Source: Advenella sp. FME57
GTDB taxonomy: Bacteria > Pseudomonadota > Gammaproteobacteria > Burkholderiales > Burkholderiaceae_B
Length of the DNA stretch: 64,000 nt
Direction: 5' to 3'
NCBI RefSeq assembly: GCF_014897675.1
Contig: NZ_JABUXU010000011.1
Location: forward strand, 62,001-126,000
Of this stretch, positions 50,557-59,730 are shown one piece after another (position 1 is the stretch's first letter; each line of letters starts with the position of its first letter). The notes beneath the pieces are model-generated. The model was not told where the DNA came from, did no database searches, and was given only the letters and a program-made list of their open reading frames with translations. The translations under genes and the position numbers were made by a program.

Positions 50557-51516
50557 TCACTTCACCGTAATGTCGTTTTCCTTGATAATTTTTTCGTAAA
50601 ACAAAGAATCGGTTTTGATCAATTGTCCTAATTCTGCGGACGTGCTGCCAACGGGAACAAACCCTGCCGCCTTGAACTTTTCCGTCACGTCAGGATCTTT
50701 TGCTACCTCAATCAAGTTTTTGGATACGGTGTCTATGATATCCTGCGGCGTGCCTTTTGGTGCCATGAGCGATGCCCAGGATTTCATGATAAAGCCCTTG
50801 TATCCTGCCTCTTGCATGGTCGGAATATCTTGTTCGTCTTCCCAGCGCTTTGCAGAGGTAATCGCCAGTGCTTTGAGCTTGCCCTGTTTCGCGTATGCCA
50901 TAGGAACTAATATCGGGTCAAAGACCATGGAGACCCGACCGGCCAGAAGATCGGACAAAATAGGCGCACTGCCTTTGTACGGGACATGTGTCATTTGAAT
51001 GCCCGCTACTTGCGCAAAGTGTGCGCCAGTCAGATGGGCGCTGGATCCAATACCGCTTGATGCGTAGGTCAGGCGGTTTTTCTTTCCATATTCGACCAGC
51101 TCTTTCAGGTTATTTGCCGGAATGGCGTTGTTGATGAACAGGAACAGCGGAAGATCGGCCATATGTGACACCGGCACGAAATCATCATCGCTATAGTTAA
51201 GTTTATACAGATGAGGGTTGATTGAGTGGGCCGCCAGTACGGTAACGAATGTGTAGCCATCCGGTTTTGCCCTTGCGGCCTGGCCGGTGCCGATCGTCCC
51301 GTTTGCGCCAGGTTTGTTTTCAATGACGATGGGCTGCTTCAAGCGCTCGGACAGTTTTTGCATGACTACCCGGCTGACGGTATCAGTTGCGCCACCAGGT
51401 GTGTAGGGGACAATGACTGTGATGGGTTTTTCAGGCCATGCTGCTTGCGCTGTAACGGGAGCAGCAAGTGCAGCGAGCATGGAAATGATGAACAGATATG
51501 TCCCTGTTGTTTTCAT
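50557..51516 (-). CDS. Bug/TctC-family periplasmic solute receptor
   Basis: 319 residues. A Sec signal ends near TAQAAWPE. The mature start is WPEKPITVIVPYTPGGATDTVSRVV, followed by VIENKPGANGTIGTG, SSGIGSSAHLTGAHF and THVPYKGSAPILSDLLAG. It stands alone between the SDR gene and another Bug gene on the same strand; no permease subunits are near. Ligand unknown. Confidence 0.93.
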   Translation of the reverse strand: MKTTGTYLFIISMLAALAAPVTAQAAWPEKPITVIVPYTPGGATDTVSRVVMQKLSERLKQPIVIENKPGANGTIGTGQAARAKPDGYTFVTVLAAHSINPHLYKLNYSDDDFVPVSHMADLPLFLFINNAIPANNLKELVEYGKKNRLTYASSGIGSSAHLTGAHFAQVAGIQMTHVPYKGSAPILSDLLAGRVSMVFDPILVPMAYAKQGKLKALAITSAKRWEDEQDIPTMQEAGYKGFIMKSWASLMAPKGTPQDIIDTVSKNLIEVAKDPDVTEKFKAAGFVPVGSTSAELGQLIKTDSLFYEKIIKENDITVK

Positions 51517-51882
51517 TATTGTTTTATCCTTGGTTAGGTTTAATGCTTTTTAGAATAACAAAAATTCAATAAAAGATAACGAGGGATTTCACTAGAAAAG
51601 CATGCGATTCTGCTTGAAATGCAACACTGAGCCGAAAATGAGCAAGGCCGGGCAAGCGAGACTTTTGCACAGCGGAACATATTCTCGGGTTCGTGGCCTG
51701 ATCAGCGTCGGTGGCGTCGTTTGTCGCAGATTGACTGTCCAAGTGGGTGCAGTACTTGATGTGTCAAGAATAGACCTGTCACTGTCACTGTCAATTTTCA
51801 GATGTTCACCAGATTTGCAGCTATAGTGCGCGACGACATTAAGCACTGGTTTTTTAGGCTTGGTTCGATATACGTCTCGGGT
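51517..51882. other. Intergenic region between two Bug genes
   Basis: Part of a 464-bp gap; frames of 75-84 codons exist on both strands but lack ribosome-binding sites and known motifs. The left end must carry the promoter of the Bug gene at 51516, and the right end holds the terminator of the Bug gene that ends at 51981. Confidence 0.45.
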
Positions 51883-51910
51883 AAAAAAACGCCCCGGTAA
51901 AGCCAGGGCG
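51883..51910 (-). terminator. Intrinsic terminator downstream of the Bug gene at 51981
   Basis: Read on the minus strand, CGCCCTGG pairs with CCGGGGCG (one G-U pair) around a 5-base loop and is followed by seven T residues, about 70 bp after the stop codon. Confidence 0.8.
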
Positions 51911-51980
51911 ACACAACGATACCGATCCGATACCGATTGAAGACGGCGTCAAAGCCGAACTTCAATCAGGCTTGTGGCGT

Positions 51981-52949
51981 TCACTTATTGTTTTCGTTCA
52001 TTTTGCCCACAATATCCTTTTCCTCGGCGAACGTTTTTACAGCAAACTCGGCGTACTGCGTGTGATTCATGTAATAAGTCTGAATCCCGTAGGCGCCGAT
52101 GGCTTTCAAAAATACCGGATCCTTGACTGCTGCCTGGACCGCTGCATCCAGTTTTTCCACGATCTCGGAAGGCATGCCTTTTGGTCCTGCCAATCCCAGA
52201 GGGGAGGGGATGACGACAGGATAACCGGCTTCCGTGAATGTGGGGACGCTGTCGAATGCCTTGAGCCGCTCCTTGGATGCGACCGCCAGGACACGGACGG
52301 TTCCCGCTTCCATATAGGGCAGGATGCTATTGGTAGTGATGGCCGCTTTGATATGGCCACCCAGCAGTGCCGTGATCGCCTCGGCATCGCCCTTGTAGGG
52401 GACGTGCGTTAATTTGGCGCCAGTGGCATTGCCCAGCTCGACCATGACCATCTGGTTTCCGGTAAAGCGCCCGGGTGTGCCGACACTGATCTCGTCAGGA
52501 TGCTGCTTGGCATAATCGACAAATTCCTTGACGGTTTTCAATTGTGATTTGGCATCCACGACAAGCGCAAAATCATAGGTTGAAAACGATGCAATATAGG
52601 TCAGGTCCTTTATCGGATCATAGCGGGTCTTTTGCAGATAGGGTTGTCTGAAAATGCCATGGGGCGCCAGTGTCAATTTGTAGCCGTCGGGTCGGGCCCG
52701 GACCATTTCCTGTGCGCCCATGGAGCCCGCAGCGCCTGGCTTGTTTTCGATGACGATTGTTTGTTTCAGGTATCGCCCCATGCTTTCGCCCAGCGCGCGT
52801 CCAATCAGATCCGTCGAGCCGCCTGCCGCATACGGGACCACGATGCTGATGGCTTTGTCGGGATAATTGCCGGCTGCATGAGCTAGGCATGGTGCGATAG
52901 CCAGGAGCGCGATATTCATAAACTTGATTGGATTGATCATTTTCTTCAT
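51981..52949 (-). CDS. Bug/TctC-family periplasmic solute receptor
   Basis: 322 residues. A Sec signal ends near CLAHAAGN. The mature start is YPDKAISIVVPYAAGGSTDLIGRAL, followed by VIENKPGAAGSMGAQEMV, SVGTPGRFTGNQMVMVELG and THVPYKGDAEAITALLGG. It lies downstream of the prp regulator gene on the same strand, 121 bp away. It might serve uptake of a tricarboxylate such as 2-methylcitrate, but the position could be chance. Confidence 0.93.
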   Translation of the reverse strand: MKKMINPIKFMNIALLAIAPCLAHAAGNYPDKAISIVVPYAAGGSTDLIGRALGESMGRYLKQTIVIENKPGAAGSMGAQEMVRARPDGYKLTLAPHGIFRQPYLQKTRYDPIKDLTYIASFSTYDFALVVDAKSQLKTVKEFVDYAKQHPDEISVGTPGRFTGNQMVMVELGNATGAKLTHVPYKGDAEAITALLGGHIKAAITTNSILPYMEAGTVRVLAVASKERLKAFDSVPTFTEAGYPVVIPSPLGLAGPKGMPSEIVEKLDAAVQAAVKDPVFLKAIGAYGIQTYYMNHTQYAEFAVKTFAEEKDIVGKMNENNK

Positions 52950-53070
52950 GTGTTGCCTGTGGTTATTAACGCAGACAGAAGCTGCCTGCGGATGCAGTTA
53001 AACGGCAATTATAAATGTATTAATTTCAAACACATAACGAGCTTTAACGCGTTCTGCGTACCGGAATTTT

Positions 53071-54528
53071 TTAGTTGTTCATGGGGTAGGGAGACATGCT
53101 GCTGACGTTTTCATTGACATCCAGTTCCCGACCAATATAGGGAAATGCACGTTGCGCGCATTGCGGCCGCTCGCACACCCGGCACCCCATGCCGATGGGG
53201 GTCGGCGTATCCGGATTGCTGAAGTCCAGTCCTTTTGCATAAACAAGGCGATGCGCGTGCTTCACATCGCACCCTAGCGCCACAGCGAAATCCTTTGTCG
53301 GTTGTCCGAATCCGCCGGTCTGGTGACATACCGTACGCGCAATCCACAGGTAAACGCGTCCGTCCGGCATGCGGGCCAGTTGCCTGAGGATCCGGCCTGG
53401 ACTCGAGAAGGCCTCGTATACATTCCATAAAGGACAGGCCCCACCGACACGAGAGAAATGAAAGTGAGCCGCAGACTGACGTTTTGAGATGTTACCCGCG
53501 CGGTCCACCCGAATAAAGAAAAACGGCACGCCGGCTGCGTCGGGCCGCTGCATGGTGCTCAGGCGATGGCAGACTGTCTCGAAGCTGACGCCAAAGCGTT
53601 GTCCTAACAGGTCAATGTCGTATTGCAATTGCTCGGCGGACTCCAGGAACTGCCGGTAGGGCAGGATAAGCGCTGCTGCAAAATAGTTGGCCAGACCCAG
53701 GCGGACTAATTTGCGTACAGCCTGACTGGAAAATCGTGGCGCGTCCACCATGCGCTCCAGCACGTTGTTCAGTTCCAGAAATGCCAGTTGTGTTCCCATT
53801 TGAAAGGCCCGCTGTCCGGGGGTTATATGTGGGGGCAGGCTAAGGCGACGAAGCGCCGGGTCGTAAGCACGCTGCAAACCCTTTTCTGCGGGCAGCGTGT
53901 CTACAATGACGCCGTGCTGCTCGCGCAAACGCTGCGCCAGCTGTTCGGCCAGGCCTTGTGGGGCGACGTCAGAAAGCCCCCAGGATAGATGGCATTGCTC
54001 AGCGTGAGCATCCAGTTCCGAGAAATGGTTGTGATGGGTGAAGAAAAAATCGCGCGCTTCCTCGTAGGGTTGTGTCTGTATCATCAGCGCGTCTGCAGGA
54101 TCCTCGGGATCCTTATAGGTCATCTTTTCTGCCATCGCTTCCAGTCGGTCCGCCGCTTCGCGGTGACGTCGATGCAGGTCGATCAAAACCCGGCCCACGG
54201 CGGGCATGTTCGTTGCGATTTCGCGCATTTCAGCATGAGAGATTCGCGCCGCTTCGTGTCCGCCAAGCGCAGACGCCGGCAGGGTAGCCGCAACCTCATG
54301 CAGCGCAGCCACCATACGCGTCTGCTCGTCGTCTGAAAACGTGTTGACGTCCATATTGAACACTTCGCTCAAACGTAACAGGACCGACATCGTCAACGGC
54401 CGCTGGTTCTGTTCGATCTGATTCAGGTAGCTGGCTGACAGGCCCAACATGCGAGCCAGTCCTATCTGGGTCAGTTTTCGCTCTTCGCGCAAACGGCGTA
54501 ACCGTACGCCCATAAATATTTTTCGCAT
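53071..54528 (-). CDS. Short-chain fatty acyl-CoA regulator (ScfR/PrpR type)
   Basis: 485 residues from MRKIFMGVRLRRLREERK, the usual family start; a 61-residue extension upstream is not expected in the family. Domains: XRE HTH at about 8-62 (LTQIGLARMLGLSASYLNQIEQNQRPLT), an IrrE/DUF955-like domain lacking the HExxH zinc motif, and a C-terminal DUF2083 acyl-CoA sensing domain with GMGCRVCERPQCAQRAFP, whose Cys residues are conserved in such regulators. Members activate methylcitrate and glyoxylate genes in response to short-chain acyl-CoA. Divergent from prpC with TTTGCGAA-type repeats between. Confidence 0.92.
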   Translation of the reverse strand: MRKIFMGVRLRRLREERKLTQIGLARMLGLSASYLNQIEQNQRPLTMSVLLRLSEVFNMDVNTFSDDEQTRMVAALHEVAATLPASALGGHEAARISHAEMREIATNMPAVGRVLIDLHRRHREAADRLEAMAEKMTYKDPEDPADALMIQTQPYEEARDFFFTHHNHFSELDAHAEQCHLSWGLSDVAPQGLAEQLAQRLREQHGVIVDTLPAEKGLQRAYDPALRRLSLPPHITPGQRAFQMGTQLAFLELNNVLERMVDAPRFSSQAVRKLVRLGLANYFAAALILPYRQFLESAEQLQYDIDLLGQRFGVSFETVCHRLSTMQRPDAAGVPFFFIRVDRAGNISKRQSAAHFHFSRVGGACPLWNVYEAFSSPGRILRQLARMPDGRVYLWIARTVCHQTGGFGQPTKDFAVALGCDVKHAHRLVYAKGLDFSNPDTPTPIGMGCRVCERPQCAQRAFPYIGRELDVNENVSSMSPYPMNN

Positions 54529-54562
54529 GGTGACCCATTCTATAAAAGCCGCATTCTTATTA

Positions 54563-54671
54563 AATTCGCAAAATTCGCAAATTCTCAGTAAGGAGTTTAC
54601 CAACATTCGCCTTCTTATTGATGCAATTGCCGGTTGTTTTGCGTAAACTGCAAATCTTGATTGTTGCGCAA
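54563..54671. promoter_or_regulatory. Repeated TTTGCGAA-type sites in the prp divergent promoter region
   Basis: AATTCGCAAA occurs twice with a 9-bp period (54563-54581). A TTTGCG/TGCAAA inverted pair lies at 54638-54654 and TTGCGCAA at 54664-54671. Related TTTGCAAA sites are bound by RamB/PrpR-type regulators of this family, so these are likely sites for the divergent regulator, one set near its own start and one near prpC. Confidence 0.6.
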
Positions 54672-54702
54672 TATTTCTATTGCATAGAAGAGGGTGGATA
54701 CG

Positions 54703-55857
54703 ATGACACAAGCATCTGAAGTAAAGGGCTTTAAACCAAAGAAATCGGTCGCGCTGTCCGGCGTGGTGGCCGGCAATACCGCGCTATGTACCGTGGGCCG
54801 CAGCGGGAACGATCTGCACTACCGCGGTTACGATATTCTGGATATTGCGCAAACCTGTGAATTCGAAGAGGTGGCCCACCTGCTCATCCACGGAAAACTG
54901 CCCAATAAGGCAGAACTGGCATCCTATAAATTGAAGCTGCGTCGCTTACGCGGCCTGCCGGCTCAATTGCAGCATGCGCTTGAAGCCTTGCCCGCTTCCA
55001 GTCATCCAATGGATGTTATGCGCACGGCGGTATCGGTCTTGGGATGTGTGCTGCCTGAAAAAGACGATCACAATCTGCCTGATGCGCGCGACATTGCAGA
55101 CCGCTTGATGGCCAGTCTGGGCTCGGCCCTGCTGTATTGGTACCACTACAGTCATAACGGCAAGTGCATAGACGTTGAGACCAACGATGACAGTATTGGC
55201 GGGCATTTCTTACACCTGCTGCATGGCGAGGAACCCTCCGATGAGTGGGTTCATGCCATGCATACTTCACTGAACTTATACGCTGAACACGAGTTCAATG
55301 CTTCCACTTTCACGTGTCGTGTCATTGCCGGTACGGGTTCGGATATGTATTCGGCTATTACCGGTGGGATTGGTGCGCTGCGTGGCCCCAAGCACGGTGG
55401 TGCCAATGAAGTGGCTTTTGAAGTACAAAAACGCTATGAAACACCGGATGAAGCCGAAGCCGATATCCGTCGTCGGGTAGAAAACAAAGAGGTGGTCATC
55501 GGCTTTGGACATCCTGTGTATACTGTTTCCGACCCACGCAACAAAGTAATAAAAGAGGTTTCGCGCAAGCTGTCGGCAACGCAGCAGAACATGAAGATGT
55601 TCGACATTGCCGAGCGCCTGGAAAGCGTCATGTGGGATAGCAAGAAAATGTTCCCCAACCTGGACTGGTTCTCGGCCGTGTCCTATCATATGATGGGTGT
55701 ACCTACTGCCATGTTCACACCGCTGTTCGTTATTGCGCGCACCGCAGGCTGGGCTGCTCACATTATCGAACAACGTATCGATAACAAGATTATTCGTCCG
55801 ACGGCCAACTATACTGGTCCGGAAGATCAGACATTCATCCCGCTGGACCAACGCTAA
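54703..55857 (+). CDS. prpC: 2-Methylcitrate synthase
   Basis: 384 residues from ATG 54703; AGAGGGTGG lies at a better distance to this ATG than to the GTG at 54694. Citrate-synthase-family short form. [29 protein letters not shown] is typical of Prp[17 protein letters not shown] and [15 protein letters not shown] carry the two active-site His, and the Asp lies in the region [14 protein letters not shown]. It condenses propionyl-CoA with oxaloacetate. First gene of the operon prpC-acnD-prpF-prpB, divergent from its regulator. Confidence 0.95.
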   Translation: MTQASEVKGFKPKKSVALSGVVAGNTALCTVGRSGNDLHYRGYDILDIAQTCEFEEVAHLLIHGKLPNKAELASYKLKLRRLRGLPAQLQHALEALPASSHPMDVMRTAVSVLGCVLPEKDDHNLPDARDIADRLMASLGSALLYWYHYSHNGKCIDVETNDDSIGGHFLHLLHGEEPSDEWVHAMHTSLNLYAEHEFNASTFTCRVIAGTGSDMYSAITGGIGALRGPKHGGANEVAFEVQKRYETPDEAEADIRRRVENKEVVIGFGHPVYTVSDPRNKVIKEVSRKLSATQQNMKMFDIAERLESVMWDSKKMFPNLDWFSAVSYHMMGVPTAMFTPLFVIARTAGWAAHIIEQRIDNKIIRPTANYTGPEDQTFIPLDQR

Positions 55858-55862
55858 TTCCT

Positions 55863-58466
55863 ATGAATACTATAAACCGCAAGCCACTGCCCGGCACGGG
55901 GCTGGATTACTTCGATGCGCGCTCGGCGGTCGATGCGATTGAGCCCAATGCCTACGATACATTACCGTATACCTCCCGCGTATTCGCTGAAAACCTGGTG
56001 CGTCGTTGCGACCCTGCGACGCTGACAGACTCACTGCGGCAACTGATTGAACGAAAGCGCGACCTGGATTTTCCGTGGTTTCCTGCGCGCGTGGTGTGCC
56101 ACGATATACTGGGTCAGACCGCGCTTGTGGACCTGGCCGGGTTGCGCGAGGCCATTGCCAAACAAGGTGGCGACCCAGCCCAGATCAATCCGGTGGTCCC
56201 TACGCAGTTGATCGTAGACCATTCATTGGCCGTCGAATATGCCGGTTTCGACAAGGACGCCTTTGCCAAGAATCGCGGCGTCGAGGATCGCCGCAATGAC
56301 GATCGCTTTCATTTTATCAATTGGACAAAGAAGGCATTCAAGAATGTCGATGTCATTCCGCCGGGCAACGGCATTATGCATCAGATCAATCTGGAGCGGA
56401 TGTCGCCGGTCATTCACAGTCGCGACGGGGTTGCCTTCCCTGATACCCTTGTCGGTACCGACAGCCATACCCCACACGTAGATGCGCTGGGCGTCATCGC
56501 TATTGGCGTGGGTGGTCTGGAGGCCGAGAGCGTGATGCTGGGTCGCGCCTCCTGGATGCGTTTGCCAGACATTATCGGTGTCGAACTCACCGGGCAACTG
56601 CAGCCTGGCATTACCGCCACTGATCTGGTTCTGGCGTTGACCGAGTTTTTGCGCAGCCAGAAAGTGGTATCGTCGTACCTGGAGTTTTACGGCGAAGGTG
56701 CGTCCCGCCTGACGCTGGGCGATCGCGCCACGATTTCGAATATGACGCCCGAGTATGGCGCCACCGCAGCGATGTTTTACATTGATCAGCAAACGATTGA
56801 TTACCTGAAGCTGACCGGACGCGACGATGAGCAGGTCAAGCTGGTGGAGACCTATGCCAGGCAGACTGGTCTATGGGCCGACAGTTTGCAAACAGCCCAG
56901 TACGAGCGCGTACTGACATTCGATTTGTCATCTGTGGTGCGCAATATTGCCGGCCCATCCAATCCACATCGTCGCGTGTCTACTTCTGAGCTGGCCGGCG
57001 CAGGTATTTCAGGTGTGGTTGAAAATGAGCCCGGCCTCATGCCTGATGGGGCGGTCATCATTGCCGCCATCACCAGTTGCACCAACACGAGCAATCCGCG
57101 CAACGTGATCGCGGCCGGGCTGCTGGCGCGCAACGCCAACGCGCGCGGCCTGCTGCGCAAGCCGTGGGTCAAATCATCGCTGGCGCCTGGTTCCAAGGCG
57201 GTCCAGCTCTATCTGGAAGAAGCAAATCTGCTGCCAGAACTGGAGAAGCTGGGCTTTGGCATTGTGGGCTTTGCCTGTACCACCTGTAATGGCATGAGTG
57301 GCGCGCTGGACCCTGTCATACAGCAGGAAATTATCGACCGCGATCTGTATGCCACTGCGGTTCTATCAGGCAATCGCAATTTCGACGGCCGTATCCATCC
57401 ATACGCCAAGCAGGCTTTTTTGGCATCGCCGCCTCTGGTCGTGGCTTACGCCATCGCCGGCACCATCCGCTTTGACATAGAGAAAGACGTGTTAGGCACG
57501 GACCAGAACGGCCAGCCGGTGACGCTTAAAGATATCTGGCCCAGTGACGAGGAGATCGACGCCATTGTCGCCAGTAGTGTCAAACCCGAGCAATTTCGCA
57601 GCGTATACGAACCGATGTTTGCGGTCAGCGTTGATGATGGCAAATCGGTCAGTCCTTTGTATGACTGGCGAGCGCAAAGTACCTACATTCGCTGTCCGCC
57701 ATACTGGGAAGGCGCGCTGGCAGGCGAGCGTGCGCTCAAGGGCATGCGTGCGCTTGCTGTGCTGGGGGACAACATCACCACAGACCACCTGTCACCGTCC
57801 AACGCCATCCTGCTCAACAGCGCAGCAGGCGAATACCTGGATAAGATGGGCCTGCCGCAAGAGGACTTCAACTCTTATGCGACGCACCGCGGCGATCACC
57901 TGACGGCGCAACGGGCCACCTTCGCCAATCCCAAGCTGCTTAATGAAATGGTGCAGGAAAACGGCGTTATCAAGCAAGGTTCCCTGGCTCGCGTTGAGCC
58001 GGAAGGCAAGGTTGTGCGCATGTGGGAGGCCATCGAAACCTATATGGAACGCAAGCAGCCACTGATTATCGTGGCGGGGGCAGATTATGGCCAGGGCTCT
58101 TCGCGAGACTGGGCGGCCAAGGGTGTGCGTCTTGCTGGCGTAGAGGTCATTGTTGCAGAAGGTTTTGAGCGCATCCACCGCACCAATCTTGTCGGTATGG
58201 GTGTCTTGCCGCTTGAATTCAAACCCGGCGTCAATCGCCAGACGCTTAACATTGATGGTACGGAAATCTACGATGTGATTGGAACGCCCCAACCGCGATC
58301 CACGCTCACACTGGTGATCCTTCGTAAAAGCGGTGAACGTTTGGAAGTGCCGGTTACCTGCCGCCTGGACACCGCTGAAGAAGTGTCCATCTATGAGGCC
58401 GGCGGTGTCTTGCAACGCTTTGCGCAGGACTTCATTGAGATGCCGGCAGCCAGCCAGGGCGCATGA
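55863..58466 (+). CDS. acnD: Fe-S-dependent 2-methylcitrate dehydratase AcnD
   Basis: 867 residues, aconitase A-like. Cluster cysteines are in ITSCTNTSNPRN (about residue 405) and FACTTCNGMSG (about 470 and 473). The C-terminal swivel domain shows LGDNITTDHLSPSNAI and GADYGQGSSRDWAAKGVRL. It dehydrates 2-methylcitrate to 2-methylaconitate isomers and needs PrpF, encoded next. It starts 5 bp after prpC. AcnD rather than AcnA is chosen because of the prpF neighbour and slightly shorter length. Confidence 0.94.
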   Translation: MNTINRKPLPGTGLDYFDARSAVDAIEPNAYDTLPYTSRVFAENLVRRCDPATLTDSLRQLIERKRDLDFPWFPARVVCHDILGQTALVDLAGLREAIAKQGGDPAQINPVVPTQLIVDHSLAVEYAGFDKDAFAKNRGVEDRRNDDRFHFINWTKKAFKNVDVIPPGNGIMHQINLERMSPVIHSRDGVAFPDTLVGTDSHTPHVDALGVIAIGVGGLEAESVMLGRASWMRLPDIIGVELTGQLQPGITATDLVLALTEFLRSQKVVSSYLEFYGEGASRLTLGDRATISNMTPEYGATAAMFYIDQQTIDYLKLTGRDDEQVKLVETYARQTGLWADSLQTAQYERVLTFDLSSVVRNIAGPSNPHRRVSTSELAGAGISGVVENEPGLMPDGAVIIAAITSCTNTSNPRNVIAAGLLARNANARGLLRKPWVKSSLAPGSKAVQLYLEEANLLPELEKLGFGIVGFACTTCNGMSGALDPVIQQEIIDRDLYATAVLSGNRNFDGRIHPYAKQAFLASPPLVVAYAIAGTIRFDIEKDVLGTDQNGQPVTLKDIWPSDEEIDAIVASSVKPEQFRSVYEPMFAVSVDDGKSVSPLYDWRAQSTYIRCPPYWEGALAGERALKGMRALAVLGDNITTDHLSPSNAILLNSAAGEYLDKMGLPQEDFNSYATHRGDHLTAQRATFANPKLLNEMVQENGVIKQGSLARVEPEGKVVRMWEAIETYMERKQPLIIVAGADYGQGSSRDWAAKGVRLAGVEVIVAEGFERIHRTNLVGMGVLPLEFKPGVNRQTLNIDGTEIYDVIGTPQPRSTLTLVILRKSGERLEVPVTCRLDTAEEVSIYEAGGVLQRFAQDFIEMPAASQGA

Positions 58467-59674
58467 CAGACATGGAAAAACCAATGACTCAAGCACCACA
58501 GATTAAAATTGCCGCGACCTATATGCGTGGTGGCACCAGCAAAGGGGTTTTTTTTCGGTTGAATGATCTGCCCGAAGCTGCGCAGACACCCGGCGCCGCG
58601 CGCGACGCGCTCTTGTTGCGTGTGATTGGCAGTCCGGATCCTTACGGCAAGCACACCGATGGCATGGGCGGCGCCACATCGAGCACCAGCAAGGTTGTCA
58701 TTTTGTCCAAAAGCGAGCGCGCCGGGCATGATGTGGATTACCTGTTTGGTCAGGTCTCCATTGATAAACCCTTCATCGACTGGAGCGGCAATTGCGGAAA
58801 CCTTTCGGCCGCCGTGGGGCCGTATGCCATCAGCAACGGATTGATCGACGCCGACTGCATCCCGCAAAATGGCGTTGCCACCGTGCGCATATGGCAGGCC
58901 AATATCGGCAAGACCATCGTGTCGCACGTGCCCATCACCAACGGCGCGGTACAGGAGACCGGCGATTTTGAGCTGGATGGGGTTACCTTTCCCGCAGCCG
59001 AAGTGCAGCTCGAATTCGTGGACCCGGCCGCAGACGAAGAGGGTGCAGCAGGCGCCATGTTCCCAACCGGCAATCTGGTCGATGAACTGGTCGTGCCCGG
59101 TGTCGGTAAGTTGAAGGCCACCATGATCAATGCCGGTATTCCTACCATCTTTGTGAATGCCCGTGATATCGGCTTTACCGGCACAGAGCTGCAGGATGCG
59201 ATCAACAGCGACGCCAAGACGTTGGCCATGTTTGAAGCCATACGCGCCCATGGGGCACTGCGTATGGGACTCATTGCCAACATTGAAGAGGCCGAACATC
59301 GTCAGCACACGCCCAAAGTGGCCTTTGTCGGTCAGTCTGCCGACTACACCGCATCCAGCGGCAAGCACGTTTCTGCCGGCAACATTGATCTGGTCGTACG
59401 GGCGCTGTCCATGGGCAAATTGCATCATGCGATGATGGGCACCGCTGCAGTGGCTATTGGTACGGCAGCGGCTATTCCTGGCACGCTGGTCAATCTGGCT
59501 GCTGGCGGGAGCGAGCGCGAGTCCGTGACTTTCGGTCATCCATCGGGCACGCTGCGGGTCGGGGCGCAAGCCATTGAACAGGCAGGGCAATGGACAGTAA
59601 AAAAAGTGCTCATGAGTCGCAGCGCCCGCGTGTTAATGGAAGGCTATGTCCGGATTCCAGCAGATACACTTTGA
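58463..59674 (+). CDS. prpF: 2-Methylaconitate cis-trans isomerase PrpF
   Basis: 403 residues, diaminopimelate epimerase-like fold. IAATYMRGGTSKGVFFRLNDLP, GGATSSTSKVVIL, DWSGNCGNLSAAVGPYAI and RALSMGKLHHAMMGTAAVAIG are PrpF signatures. It isomerises 2-methylaconitate made by AcnD so that AcnB-type enzymes can hydrate it. The first ATG overlaps the acnD stop (ATGA); in-frame ATGs at 58472 and 58484 are alternatives. A small 8-bp hairpin covers the stop codon. Confidence 0.95.
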   Translation: MTDMEKPMTQAPQIKIAATYMRGGTSKGVFFRLNDLPEAAQTPGAARDALLLRVIGSPDPYGKHTDGMGGATSSTSKVVILSKSERAGHDVDYLFGQVSIDKPFIDWSGNCGNLSAAVGPYAISNGLIDADCIPQNGVATVRIWQANIGKTIVSHVPITNGAVQETGDFELDGVTFPAAEVQLEFVDPAADEEGAAGAMFPTGNLVDELVVPGVGKLKATMINAGIPTIFVNARDIGFTGTELQDAINSDAKTLAMFEAIRAHGALRMGLIANIEEAEHRQHTPKVAFVGQSADYTASSGKHVSAGNIDLVVRALSMGKLHHAMMGTAAVAIGTAAAIPGTLVNLAAGGSERESVTFGHPSGTLRVGAQAIEQAGQWTVKKVLMSRSARVLMEGYVRIPADTL

Positions 59675-59682
59675 AAAGTGTA
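59665..59682 (+). other. Small hairpin over the prpF stop codon
   Basis: TACACTTT and AAAGTGTA form a perfect 8-bp stem with a 2-base loop (GA), overlapping the prpF stop codon. It may limit read-through into prpB or stabilise the upstream message; no T run follows. Confidence 0.4.
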
Positions 59683-59730
59683 CAAGAACATTTCATTTTT
59701 AATATCTTAAGATAAAAAAGGATTTACAGC

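Noticed and set aside
58391-59590. A 399-codon minus-strand open frame opposite prpF
   Set aside because: It lies fully antisense to the well-supported prpF gene, has no recognisable motif and arises from high-GC codon structure.
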